A stretch of DNA of 64,000 bases, from the NCBI RefSeq assembly GCF_025370935.1, contig NC_133493.1, forward strand, positions 8,489,094 through 8,553,093, read 5' to 3'. Every line of letters begins with the position of its first letter. Position 1 is the stretch's first letter. A program made the translations under genes and the position numbers. This stretch comes from Choristoneura fumiferana. Its lineage: Eukaryota > Arthropoda > Insecta > Lepidoptera > Tortricidae. The notes under the pieces were generated by a model, which was given only the letters and a program-made list of their open reading frames with translations, was not told the DNA's origin and did no database searches. Positions 1 through 9,716 of this stretch are shown here, piece by piece.

Positions 1-522
1 TTTTCTTCTTCTCTCTTCTTCAGCCCATAGCCACCCAATGCTGAGTGTAGGCATCCTGCATTGCTCGCCACTCATCTCGGTCTAGTGCTCTCCTCATCCA
101 GCACCTTCCCGCCACTTTGACCAGGTCGTCGGTCCACCTCATCTCCTGTCTACCAACGTTTCTCCGCCCGGTTCTGGGTCTCCACTCCATCACGGCCTTC
201 CCCCATCTTCCATCACTCCTGCGGCATATGTGTCCAGCCCACTTCCACTTCCTTTGGGTGATTACCCTGGCTATATCAGTGAGCCTTGTTCGTCTCCGAA
301 TCTCCGTATTTCGGAACCTGTCACGGAGAGATATGCCCAACATCGCCCGCTCCATCGCCCTTTGCGTGACTTGCAGCTTGTGTACGACCTTCTGCGTGAG
401 CGTCCAAGTTTCGGCTCCATATACCAGCACCGGGAGGACACACTGCTCGAAGCATCTGCGCTTGAGATTAAGAGGTATGTCCCCTCTGAGCACGTCGGAC
501 AATTTACCGAATGCCGCCCAGC

Positions 523-1629
523 CTAAGCGAATTCGACGCTGAATTTCCAAGTCCTGTCCGCTCTTTCTAGGCTCATGGTTTGACCGAGATAGACATACTC
601 ATCCACCCTCTCCAGTACCTGTCCATGAACTGTAATGTGAGTGGCATTGGTGTTCTTGCACATAATCTGTGTCTTTGCCATGTTCATTTTAAGACCCACC
701 ATTACAGACACGTCATACAGTTCAGCTACCATGGCTTCGAGGTCTTCCAGGCTCTCTGCGAAAAGTATGATGTCATCCGCAAATCGCAGGTGTGTCAATT
801 GTTTGCCGTTGATGTTAATGCCTCTACTTGACCAATCGAGAAGCCTAAATATATTCTCTAGGCAAGAAGTAAACAATTTAGGGGAAATGGTGTCACCCTG
901 CCTTACACCCCTTTTCACCGGAACTGGGTTCGTCAGCTCGTGCAACTTTACTTGTAGAGTAGCCGAACAATAGACCGCTTTGATGGCTTCTATATACCTG
1001 CTGTCCACCTGGCATCTTTGCAAAGAGTGTATAACTGCCCAATGTTCTACCGTGTCGAATGCCTTTTCGTAGTCTATGAAGGCTACGGCGAGGGGCTGGT
1101 TATATTCGTTGCACTTCTCCACCACCTGGCGAACAGTGTGTATGTGATCGATTGTAGAGAATCCGCCTCTAAAGCCTGCCTGTTCCACGGGTTGGTCTGC
1201 ATCGAGCCGGTTAGTTAAACGTAGTGTGATGACTTTGGTGAAGAGCTTGTAGACATGGCTCAGCAAAGAAATAGGCCGATAGTTAGAGAGCTTGGTGACA
1301 TCGCCTTTTTTATGCAGCAAAATCACTATAGCATTTCTCCATTTCTCTGGTGACACACCCTCGAACAACACCTTGTTGAACAGTATCTGCAACTGCTTCA
1401 ACACTGCTCTCCCGCCATGCTGCAGACTTTCGTATGTGACTCTATCTTCACCTGGCGACTTCCCAGCTTTCATGAATTTAAGGGCACGTTTTATTTCATA
1501 TAAACTGATCTCGGGAAGATCCGTGGTAAGGTGCTTCCTTAATGGAGCACGAGGGTCCTTGCGGTCGGTGGTCTTTTCCGGATTCTTGCAACTGTATAAC
1601 TCTGCATAATAGTCTTCAACTAGTTCCAA
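523..1629 (-). pseudogene. RTE reverse transcriptase domain (368 aa open frame, part of decayed LINE)
   Basis: This is the longest open frame in the window. It encodes the palm and fingers of a LINE reverse transcriptase. Visible blocks in order are KAGKSPGEDRV near residue 55, HKKGDVTKLSNYRPISLLS near 107, EQAGFRGGFSTIDHIHTVRQ near 148, YEKAFDTVEH (first catalytic Asp), RGVRQGDTISPKLF, and LRFADDIILFAE (catalytic Asp pair). A thumb-like YLGQTMSL segment ends the conserved part. The catalytic residues are intact. A frameshift near 550 then separates it from its C-terminal segment. That segment has the RIRLGWAAFGKL and GAETWTLT motifs usual for this clade, and it runs down to about position 20. 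The enzyme copies element RNA at a nicked target site. This copy is unlikely to be functional because endonuclease and C-terminus are out of frame. Confidence 0.92.
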
Positions 1630-1729
1630 AATCTTCGTTCGATCAGTTGTTATGGAACCTTCTTCCGTCGTCAGCTTATGAATCTGCTGGCCGCCTCTTT
1701 TTAGCTGTTTCCTGAATACTTTTGGCCCC

Positions 1730-2650
1730 CTATGCTTCTCTATAGTCTCTAAGATAAGCTTGTGTTTTTTTCTGCCTAAGATGCTTCCGAAGGAGGTGTC
1801 TTATTTTCTTGTTGACCACCGAGATGCCAGTCTGGCTTGAGGTAGCCAGAATTTTCTGGCGCTCCTCCAGCAGTGCGGCCAGCTCTTTTGACTTTGGCTC
1901 CTGTGCTAATTTGGATTTAGGTCTTATCTCGTCTAGCGTTTCGTTAATAGAGCAGACTAGTTGGTCGTTTATGGCGTCTATGTCCCAAGCATCCTCGGCT
2001 GTTAGTTTCTCTGAGAGTTTTCTCTGGTAGTATTCCCTCTGCACTTCTATATACTTTCTGTCTTCAGATGGTCTATTACTTTCAACTAGGCGTCGTAGTT
2101 CGAGTTTGAGGTTGAGGGCCAATCGGGCTCTCACTATGCGATGGTCACTTCCTGCGCCCACCATGTTGATAACGTCTACGTCTTCGAAGATATATCTTTT
2201 GGAGCTAAGAATATAATCAATTTGATTCTTAGTTTTCCGTCTGGGCTTCTCCAGGTCCACATTTTTTGAGGTTTCTTTTGGAAAAACGTATTCATGGCAA
2301 ATAGTTTTTGTTGGCACAGATAACTTGCCAGGTCATGCCCTCTTGAATTCCTCTCTCCCAGTCCGAATCTGCCCACAAACTCTTCATTTTCTGGGTTTCC
2401 CTAATTTTGCATTGAAATCACCAATAACAGTGGTGTAAAAGGTAGGATTCTCCCTTAACGCGGTACTTATGTCGTCGTAAAATTCCGAAATCTCGTCATC
2501 CGAGTGCGAGGATGTTGGTGCGTAGACTTGGATGACCTTGAGTGAGTAACGTTTATTTAAATCAAAAGTTGCATAGATGACACGTGGTGACACCGCTCCA
2601 ATGTTACGCATTTTTTGCCATTGAGGTATTAATGAGGAGTCCAACACCAC
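1730..2650 (-). pseudogene. RTE endonuclease domain, broken by frameshifts
   Basis: The region encodes the exonuclease/endonuclease/phosphatase-fold nuclease that nicks target DNA. From the 5' side on the minus strand, 2650-2384 carries SLKVIQVYAPTSSHSD and IGDFNAKLG (catalytic Asp/Asn pair). Then 2376-2176 carries GRFGLGERNSRG and the WTWRSPDG motif. Then 2317-1730 carries NQIDYILSSKR and GAGSDHRIVRARL (catalytic Asp-His). These three pieces are in different frames, so at least two indels have occurred. A Lys/Arg-rich linker (about 2200-1730) joins it to the reverse transcriptase. Confidence 0.88.
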
Positions 2651-3563
2651 CCTGTGACTTGTCTTCGTAGCCTTTGCAATAGAGTAAGTGTCCAGATGTT
2701 AGTTTAAGCAGGTTTCCCCCCTCCTTCTCGTCTCGCTAAGGCCCATTATGTCCCATTTTATTTTATTGAGGACTTCAGATTCCAGTTCCTGGTAGCGTTC
2801 TCCGTTAATAGTGTCCTAACATTGTATGTAGCCAAGTAAACGTGTTGGCAGCCGTATCCGTTCTCCCAGGGATTCTTAGCACCCTCTGTCCTACTGGTCC
2901 CCGACCGCTGCCGTAGCCAGGCCTAGTAGGACGACTGGGAACTGAGGGCCGTGGTAATGGTTGTCTCTGCATGCAGGTTAGTTGGCCTTGTAACGCCACG
3001 CTGGCCATTGCGGGTTGGCGTACCTACATCTTTTGAAGGCATTTCCTCCTTCGCGGCTTGTAGTGGCCGACCTCCGACTGGGAATCGGAGGGGGTCAGGA
3101 TATTTACCGCCGCCTAATGCTCGGCGTTGTTGCTCGTTTAGCACCACCCGGGGGACACGTGTAGGGTTTCGCGGGTTAGACCTACGGACGCGAGCAACGA
3201 CCATCCCCGAAAAATATTATCTGCCAACAAAGTTTTATTTAAAGTCAACTCTCTTTTGTAAATAATGAAGTCGTTATTTCAATGAGCTATTTTATCTTAT
3301 ATTTCATTTCATTTTAAACTGAGGATTATGCACTTGAGGACATAATAGAATACAATGGCTTTGTTCCAAAGGTTGGCTCTTAATGACATCGGGACACCTC
3401 AGTAATTCCTACTATACTAAAATTCAGAAGCGGCCAAATAACCAGTTAAAAACCAAGATATGCATGATCTCTGATGATATGATAATGTTATGTTAAAAAA
3501 TACTTTATTGATTTAACAGCAGTCTCCCAATAGCCTCCAAAACTAGGCTAAAATAGAGTAAAT

Positions 3564-3710
3564 CTAAGAGGCTGTTTCACCACCCTTTGATTAGTGTTAA
3601 CTGACGGTTAAATGTGATGCCGTTTCCGTCTTTTCGAATAAAAGAAATAGAGACGGCATCACATTTATCGTCAGTTAACATTAATCATTGAGTGGTGAAA
3701 CAGCCCCTAA
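3564..3710. mobile_element. Foldback MITE, family 1, copy 1
   Basis: The element is almost one large hairpin. Its left end GGCTGTTTCACCAC is matched in inverse by GTGGTGAAACAGCC on the right. The arms continue through GTTAACTGACG and ATGTGATGCCGT. TA dinucleotides at both edges are consistent with Tc1/mariner-type TA target use, but the exact boundary is uncertain. A second copy lies at about 44933-45092 and a partial one at about 19500-19610. Confidence 0.75.
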
Positions 3711-3739
3711 GTCGCTGAAGTCTTGATTGTAAGACCACC

Positions 3740-3851
3740 TATGCACTATGCGGTTAACCGGCAAGGTTTTAGCGTGCCGTCCCTTTTCAAAGTATCGCTC
3801 GAGAAAGAAACAGCGCATTAATAGCGCGCGGTTACCCGCATAGTGCGTACG
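3740..3851. mobile_element. Short palindromic MITE-like repeat
   Basis: Inverted arms GCACTATGCGGTTAACC (left) and GGTTACCCGCATAGTGC (right) enclose about 75 bases. No open frame is supported. It lies just upstream of the myosin VI tail exons. Confidence 0.5.
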
Positions 3852-3914
3852 TGGCCTAGGTCAGGGATGATCCGGTGGTGGTAAACTAAGCGGAAGTGGT
3901 GGAAGTAAAGTTGA

Positions 3915-4343
3915 AATTGCAATGAGGGCTATCGTTTTTGTCTCACTAGATGGCGCACTGTTGCGTGAGGTTTTTAAGTATGGCTTTCAAAGTCTGTTAT
4001 TACGGGCGTGAAAACAAAGTTTAGATTAAAATCATATTTAATACACCTTAAAACCGTACCATAAAAATATCGAGCATGCCACAGTGTTGCATAGTCCCCG
4101 TTTTGTTCGGAAAAAAGGGAAGACAAAGGTTTCCGAAAGACAAAACTGTCTCAAAACATCGACATTCATTGCCCCGGAACGCATATTTGCCATAATTAAT
4201 TACAGATATTGCAAAAATATTCTAATTATAAATAAACCCGCGTAGCTCACCCAAAAACTATGAGATTTGACATTTCGGAGACCTCACGCTACACTAGCGC
4301 CTCTAGTGGCGAATTCATACGCGATAGCCCTCATTATGACGTG
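3915..4343. mobile_element. MITE with inverted ends, abutting the myosin VI tail exon
   Basis: The stretch near 3920-3980 (ATGAGGGCTATCG, then TAGATGGCGC, then GCGTGAGGT) reappears in inverse order and orientation at about 4268-4336. That marks the two ends of one element. The apparent open frames starting at 4260-4267 therefore begin in transposon DNA. The true exon should start downstream, near 4357 or 4384. Confidence 0.55.
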
Positions 4344-4383
4344 TCCCCCGACGGCTTGCAGCCAAGATGCCGCGGCTGCCGCA

Positions 4384-5089
4384 GAAGGGCGACGTGCTGG
4401 GCGCGCGCGCACCGCTACTTCCGCATCCCGTTCGTGCGGCGGGGCGGGCGCTGGCGCGGGCGCGGCCGGTGCCGAGCGGCGCGGCTGGTGGTACGCGCAC
4501 TTTGACGGACAGTACGTCGCACGACAGATGGAGCTGCATCCCGACAAGGCGCCCGTGCTGCTGCAGGCCGGTCAGTTAGCATTACGACTACCATTAGCAT
4601 TAGCACTCAGCAAGTGGCTAAGCCCGCAGGCAAAGCTGAATGAGACCCCCTTTCCCCCAGTGTAAGAATTTGATGTATTGGGCTAGAATCATAGCTAGAA
4701 AATAGCTAGATAATAGTAGGTTGTACAACAAGAGCATAAAACGAGCTACAGCCGCTAGGTAACAGCCTCAAACAAAACGGTTTTTTTGTAACTTATAAAC
4801 TGTTTCTTTTTGTGGCTGTTGCAGCTGATTGCCTTACGAGTAGTTTGATACGAAGATATTACTGCACTACAGCATAAAAAGTCATTTTATGTCGTCTAGA
4901 TCCAGCATAAATACCAACTTTAGGAGCATGAGAAGTGTAAAATGTGTCGCATGTTTAGGTGTGGACGACATGCAGATGTGCGAGCTGAGCCTGGACGAGA
5001 CGGGCCTGACGCGCAAGCGCGGCGCCGAGATCCTCGAGCACGAGTTCGAGCGAGAGTGGGCGCGGCACGACCCCCGCCAGCCCTCCTAA
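4384..5089 (+). CDS. jar: Myosin VI (jaguar), C-terminal cargo-binding domain, last two exons
   Basis: The visible protein matches, from memory of the family, the end of the class VI unconventional myosin tail. Class VI myosins move toward actin minus ends and bind cargo adaptors through this globular tail. The first exon ends at 4570 (donor GTCAGT). It holds RYFRIPFVR (4413-4439), GWWYAHFDG (4483-4509; WWY is the known adaptor-binding motif) and ARQMELHPDKAPVLLQAG. A 388-base intron follows. The last exon is 4959-5089 (acceptor TTTAG). It encodes CELSLDETGLTRKRGAEIL, then EHEFEREW, and stops at TAA 5087-5089. The exon join restores a Gly codon. Conserved blocks inside the GC-rich first exon lie in different frames: GDVLG, then RAHRYFRIPFVR, then RRGWWY. 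This suggests assembly indels or decay. The exon start is uncertain, and motor and upstream tail exons are not in view. Confidence 0.85.
4571..4958 (+). other. Intron of the myosin VI gene containing a dispersed repeat
   Basis: This GT-AG intron separates the two cargo-binding exons. It holds sequence (about 4800-4930, including TTTTATGTCGTCTAGATCC and GAGCATGAGA) that recurs at about 38535-38650. Another part, about 4700-4745, recurs inverted near 41490. It therefore carries repeat DNA and nothing coding. Confidence 0.6.
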
Positions 5090-5494
5090 GGTGCGCCCAC
5101 GCCCCACGCATCATACAGGCCCATCCACAAATTACTTAAAGGCTGACCAGAATTATACAAAAGCTCGCCATATTGCGGAAAACCAATGGAACTAATTTCT
5201 TGCACTGGCAACACTAATTTCAAATGTCATCTATATGTATATTGCTGTCAAAGTTTAAAACGTTAAGAGAGGGCTATGCTTACACTGCAGGATATTCATG
5301 GATAACCACTCACATGCTTTTGGCAACTCTAATTTATTGTGTTAATGAATAGAGTTCAACTCAAAATTCAAAGCATGTGAGTGGCTAAGTACCTATTTAA
5401 ACTACTTTGTACGGAAGCCTCGGTGCGCGAGTAAGTCTTGCACTTGGTCACGTGTTAGGGATCGGGTATATATTTTTTTCATATTTCATCTAGT
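5090..5494. other. Downstream of myosin VI stop; no gene seen
   Basis: This should include the start of the 3' untranslated region. The inverted pair CACTCACATGCTTT (about 5309) and AAAGCATGTGAGTG (about 5371) suggests a small hairpin. No AATAAA is convincing here. Confidence 0.4.
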
Positions 5495-5711
5495 GTACAG
5501 TCAAGTGTAAAAATATGAACTTATTCAGTTTCAAAAATAAGTAGGTACCACAGACTCTTCATCATCATCATCATCATCATCATCTCAGCCGTAGGCATCC
5601 ACAGCTGGACATAAGGCTCCACCATCATCACTCTTGTTCCGACGCACAAAGGCCGTAATAACATATTTTTGAGTGGTTCGAATAGATACTTATTTTTGCA
5701 CTTGACTGTAC
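5495..5711. mobile_element. GTACAGTC-type foldback element with an RTE tail nested inside
   Basis: The left end GTACAGTCAAGTGTAAAAAT is mirrored by ATTTTTGCACTTGACTGTAC-like sequence on the right, ending at 5711. Between the arms (about 5559-5640) lies a minus-strand RTE 3' tail, an ATC microsatellite followed by the complement of the usual GGATGCCTACGGCTG end. A LINE tail seems to have landed inside a foldback element. Confidence 0.65.
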
Positions 5712-6485
5712 AGTTTTTGCCGAAACGTTGAAGTAAATATTACTCGTTATAAGTCCCATTGGTGGTATTTTGACTATGAGCCCTCTCTTAAACAAAATAG
5801 AAAGCCAGGCATAAAAATCAAAATGAAAATGTATTATTTTACAAGCTTTTATTTAGCTATTTTCTGTTTTTGGTGCCGTTTATTCCTTTCGAGGTACGGA
5901 ACCCTAAAAATGGCGACCAATAGCATTTTTTTTATATTTATGGTTTTATTTACAGATACATTCTATTGGCGAAGCTCGAACTATGCGACTTGAGACAGCG
6001 AAACACAACGCCCAGTAACATAACACAAAAACCAACTGTAAGGACCGTCGTCCATTAGAACATGTATCCATCACTTAGATAGAGCCAATCACCAATCAGA
6101 ACGCTTGTATCACAGCAGCGTCGTGATTGGTCGATAGATTATAGCATCTAACTACGATGGACTCTGTAGCATAACTTAGTGCTTTTCAATGTGCCTTTTA
6201 CAGGTTCCTATAGTACCATAGTGCAATAATATACATATATAAAGTCGGTGTGACTGTTTCACTAACGGCAGCTCCTATACCTAAATGGGTGTTAATTATA
6301 ATTACTACTTTTTTTTTCCTTTTGTTTTTTAGGGTTCTGGAGCCAAAATAATTTTATTTCCAGAACAATACAGGTCCAACTATAAAAAGGTATTACTACT
6401 TAAATGACTTGAGTAATCTTAGGTTGATTGCTGTTAACTCTTACTAAAATATAACATTTGTTGTATAAGTCATACCGAAATTAGG
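5712..6485. other. Non-coding stretch; no gene seen
   Basis: AT-rich DNA with fragments that look like dispersed repeats, for example GGTACGGAACCCTAAAAA near 5893 and AGGGTTCTGGAGCC near 6331. No open frame or RNA gene is supported. Confidence 0.4.
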
Positions 6486-6565
6486 ACTCATTGAAAAACT
6501 TGAAACCTGGGAATCGAACTCAGTCTCATCATTCCATCACCCAAGCAGTTGGCTTGGCAGGTGAA
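6486..6565 (-). mobile_element. tRNA-like SINE fragment
   Basis: On the minus strand, AGTTCGATTCC (6510-6520) matches the polymerase III B box GGTTCGANNCC closely. Upstream sequence resembles a degenerate tRNA body. It lacks the pairing needed for a tRNA gene, so it is best read as the head of a SINE. Confidence 0.45.
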
Positions 6566-6773
6566 ATTTCTTAACGTGCTCTCGATTGACTTTGACAATG
6601 ATTTTTAAATGATATCGTGATTTTTTTTCTCTATTTTCGTGTCTGCATGAGATGGATGCAATATGCAATATGCCTAGGAGGATAGATGGCGCTGTTTTCA
6701 ATAGATAGATCACTATCAAAGTAGTTCTACCTAGGTTTTACAATTCGTTCTAGTTTCGGTACAATGAGGAAAT

Positions 6774-6951
6774 GGCGGACTAAGACTTTTTGAGGCCGGG
6801 GGCGATCTTTAATTTGGCTTCCTCCATATTTGAATATTTACTACTAAACACCACGTAAACATTTACAAGTGAAACGACATTCGTTACGCAAAAACTTTTT
6901 TTTCTATGCTTGCCAATGCCAGCCAAACCGAGCCCCCCCCCACTTAGTCCG
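6774..6951. repeat. Inverted-repeat-bounded sequence
   Basis: GCGGACTAAG at the left and CTTAGTCCGC at the right bound about 178 bases. The internal arms GGGGGCGATC and CGAGCCCCCCC are only partly complementary. It may be a short MITE. Confidence 0.4.
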
Positions 6952-7033
6952 CTACTGCAATGAGGGTTTCTTGACAGGCGAAATATCGCAAGATGGCGTT
7001 ACTATTGAGAGGTTCGTTTAACGTTACAGTCTT

Positions 7034-7190
7034 ACCCCCTTATTCATAAAACTTAACAAGCCTATGTTAACTAACAAATGCTTTGTCCCTTTCTAACAAA
7101 TACAAATGCCGAAGTGACAGATAAGGACAAACGAATTTTAGCGGCATTTTAACTAAAATAGGTTTGATTGTCGTTTATGAATAAGGGGGT
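7034..7190. mobile_element. Foldback MITE with ACCCCCTTATTCATAAA ends
   Basis: Left terminus ACCCCCTTATTCATAAA and right terminus TTTATGAATAAGGGGGT are exact inverse complements over 17 bases. The arms continue imperfectly through AACAAGCCTATGTTAACTAA and TTAACTAAAATAGGTTTGAT. At 157 bp and without coding potential it is a non-autonomous DNA element. Confidence 0.8.
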
Positions 7191-8558
7191 TATTTGCGAT
7201 TTGGTCATTGACTTATTTAACTAACCACAAACATGACACAAGTCTCAAAGTCTTCGAACGGACCTCGCGACGCTGGCGGCAACTAGTCTGTCACAAGAAG
7301 CTTTCATAAAAAAATGTAATAGGAAAATCGTAAAAATAAAATCAATCGTTCATCCACCATTACCTCTCATATTTCGTTTTCTAGAATTTTTTTACCGTAC
7401 AACGGCAAAAACTACTAGACACTGGCAAAATTGTCCTCTGATGGACAGAGCCATATTTTTTAAAGAAACAACAAAATCAAAAATTGAAAGATGTCGTTGT
7501 CAAATGACATTAAATTGCTTTAAAACGAACTAAAGGTAGAAATCGGTTTTTGTTTTTATAATATTCACCTGTTCTGAGTGAAATAGTATAGACAGAATAC
7601 ACCTATTTAATTATAGATGAGGCCCACCGCTGCTGAACGTTTTGCCTTATCGTATGAACTTGTAAGTAAATAACAAATAAAAATCATAATAATAGTTAGT
7701 AATTAAATTAAACAGTTTCTATCTAAATTATTTAATGCCTACTTAGGGTGCTGGACACAGAGTTTATACAGCTTACTGTAGAAATATGTATTTATTTATA
7801 TTTTCATATTAAACTGTGATGATTTTTTTTTAATTGAAAATTTATCTACTTTTACATAGAGAACACTGTTGTATTTATATTTAAGACTGCGTATTTGTTT
7901 TATTTGAATATACAGTATAGAAAAAAAAATGTATTAATCCAGCAGTATTCCAGAAAACATTCCTTCTATTGAAACCAGATATTCATATCGTTGCATTCCG
8001 CGAGGAAGTCTTGTATTTTTTTTTGTAATAAACTTTTTTTAATATTTTATGAAGTACAATGTACATAGTGAAACATATTTTAAGTGCCTTGAAAGTGTTT
8101 ACTGCCGAACAGAACATCAGCTATGTATTTATGTAATGCTTTACCAAATAAAAGTAAGATGTGAAATTATATTCGGATTGTTTTATTACTTGCAAGTGTT
8201 GCTTTATATTTATAACCAAAATCAGAGCAGGTGCACTCCGTATTTTAGGTAGGAAGCTGCAAGTACTTGGCGGCGTCGTCTGGGCGGACTAATTTCGTAG
8301 GGCTGTCACGCGCCGGGCGGTCGAGTCGGAAACGGACATCTGTCAGTCTGTTTTCAGTTGCTCACACACGCGATAAAAAAAAATTAAGTAGCCATACTAT
8401 TATGTAGGTATGTTGACCAAATAACACACGAGTATTTTTACTAGGTACATCATTTTCGGTAAATACCCTATATCACCACCTGGATTATATGGCGTTCAGT
8501 CCAATACAGATACTCAACATACTATGACTGTCGTCTTGGTCGTTCGAAATTTGTTTTT
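7191..8558. other. AT-rich intergenic stretch with poly(A) signals
   Basis: No exon is supported. AATAAA occurs at 8027-8032 and 8147-8152 in strongly AT-rich DNA. One of these could end a long myosin VI 3' untranslated region, but this is inference. A short GC-rich patch near 8265-8335 is unexplained. Confidence 0.35.
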
Positions 8559-8559
8559 T

Positions 8560-8850
8560 TTTCTTACATAAAACTGACCGTGATTGACCCCCATCTCACC
8601 TGATGCAAAGTGCAGATGAGGCCAAAGATGTAATAAGTATGTGTGCGATATTAGCACCAGCTTGCCGGTGAAGGAAAACATCGTGAGGAAATCTGCATGA
8701 CCCTGCGAGGCAATGCATGGAGTGTGTGAAGTTTCAAATTTACGTTTGGCCCGCGTGGGAACTACGGCTCAAGTTCCCTCATTCTGAGAGGACGCCGGTG
8801 CCCAAGAGTAGGAGTGTAGGTACATAGGCTTAGGCTGGGATGATGGTTGA
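8560..8850 (+). mobile_element. LINE 3' tail (RTE-like, lepidopteran type)
   Basis: The sequence contains GGTGAAGGAAAACATCGTGA, GCCCGCGTGGGAACTACGGC and CTCATTCTGAGAGGACGCC. It ends in a GATGATGG-like tail. Related tails occur at about 15697-16155, 17095-17185 and, on the minus strand, 60590-60715. Confidence 0.65.
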
Positions 8851-9716
8851 AGGCCTCATGTACTTGATTTTTGCTTGGATTTTGCTATTACTTGTCCGAT
8901 TTTTATGACTGAGTTCATTCGATAAGAAGGATCAACGAATTCTCGGATTCTAGTATTACGAATGGTATACTTAGTAGTTTTCAAGTTTACTTGATTAGGC
9001 AAGCTACTAAAGACAGTTTAGTCTTAGCTATATTTCGTTTAGTTCAATAGATCGGGATAATAGAAGTAAAGTTCTAAATGCGATTCATGCCGAGCGAAGT
9101 TGCGGGCAAAAGCTATGTACAGTTTCAGCAGCTATTGAAATAAACGGGCGGTAGAATTTCTGAACGAAATCAAAATTGATTGTCAAATTTCATTTTGGCA
9201 TGTATGTCATATGTCAGTCTACAGCAAAGACTGAAGTTTATAGGTCTACAGTGCGACAATTTTAAATGAACGTGGCAAAAAACGGAACTAACGCGACTAT
9301 CTTGGAAAACTCAATTTTTTACAGTTTGCCGTGAAAGCTACCTTACACTTATTTATCTGTAGTTTGTGGTATTTAATTTGTATTTAGAGATTAAAATACT
9401 AATAACAAGTAAATTAATAATAAAACAAAGCGCCTTCGTGCAAACGTCACCCCACATTCACTAATGTTTTATCGTAACTGTACTTGCGCTGAACGTCAAA
9501 CCAAAAGGTATGAAATGTCAATGCCAGAAAGCAAAAGCAAAGCAAAGCAAAACCAAGCAGGCAGTTTAGCAAAGCTTCTCCCTCTAAGCAATATCACACG
9601 CAGCGAATAGGTAATTGTAACCAAACCGAACAAGCTCGCATTCTCTAATTTTGATAATAACAGCTAATTATACAGAATATTTATGCGGAATATGATATAG
9701 TTGTTTTCGTGTAAAT
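8851..9716. other. Upstream region of the Nemp gene
   Basis: It holds repeat pieces, including about 9243-9330, which resembles 61508-61590. A short run of AAAGC units (about 9531-9555) lies 160-190 bases before the Nemp start codon. No TATA box or initiator can be named with confidence. Confidence 0.35.

Larger units (their letters stand above)
1..3210 (-). mobile_element. RTE-clade non-LTR retrotransposon, nearly full length, decayed
   Basis: This is a LINE read on the minus strand, with an apurinic-type endonuclease followed by a reverse transcriptase. The 3' end lies at the window start and finishes in a short GAAGAA-like tail (first ~25 bases). The N-terminal segment (about 3204-2805) is basic and Arg/Pro-rich. 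The endonuclease (about 2650-1730) is split over three frames. It shows GDFNAKLG, WTWRSPDGK, IDYILSSKR and SDHRIVRARL. The reverse transcriptase (1629-523) and C-terminal segment (550-20) follow in different frames. Single-base frameshifts therefore separate at least five pieces, and the copy is not autonomous. The order EN-RT with no RNase H and the overall length near 3.2 kb fit the RTE clade. It sits upstream of the myosin VI tail exons in opposite orientation, probably inside one of that gene's introns. Confidence 0.9.

Noticed and set aside
117..1609. Plus-strand frames across the LINE
   Set aside because: They are antisense shadows of the reverse-transcriptase frame.
4260..4665. Overlapping open frames of 60-130 codons on both strands
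   Set aside because: They mix MITE sequence with the GC-rich myosin VI exon. Only the segments matching the myosin VI tail are kept.
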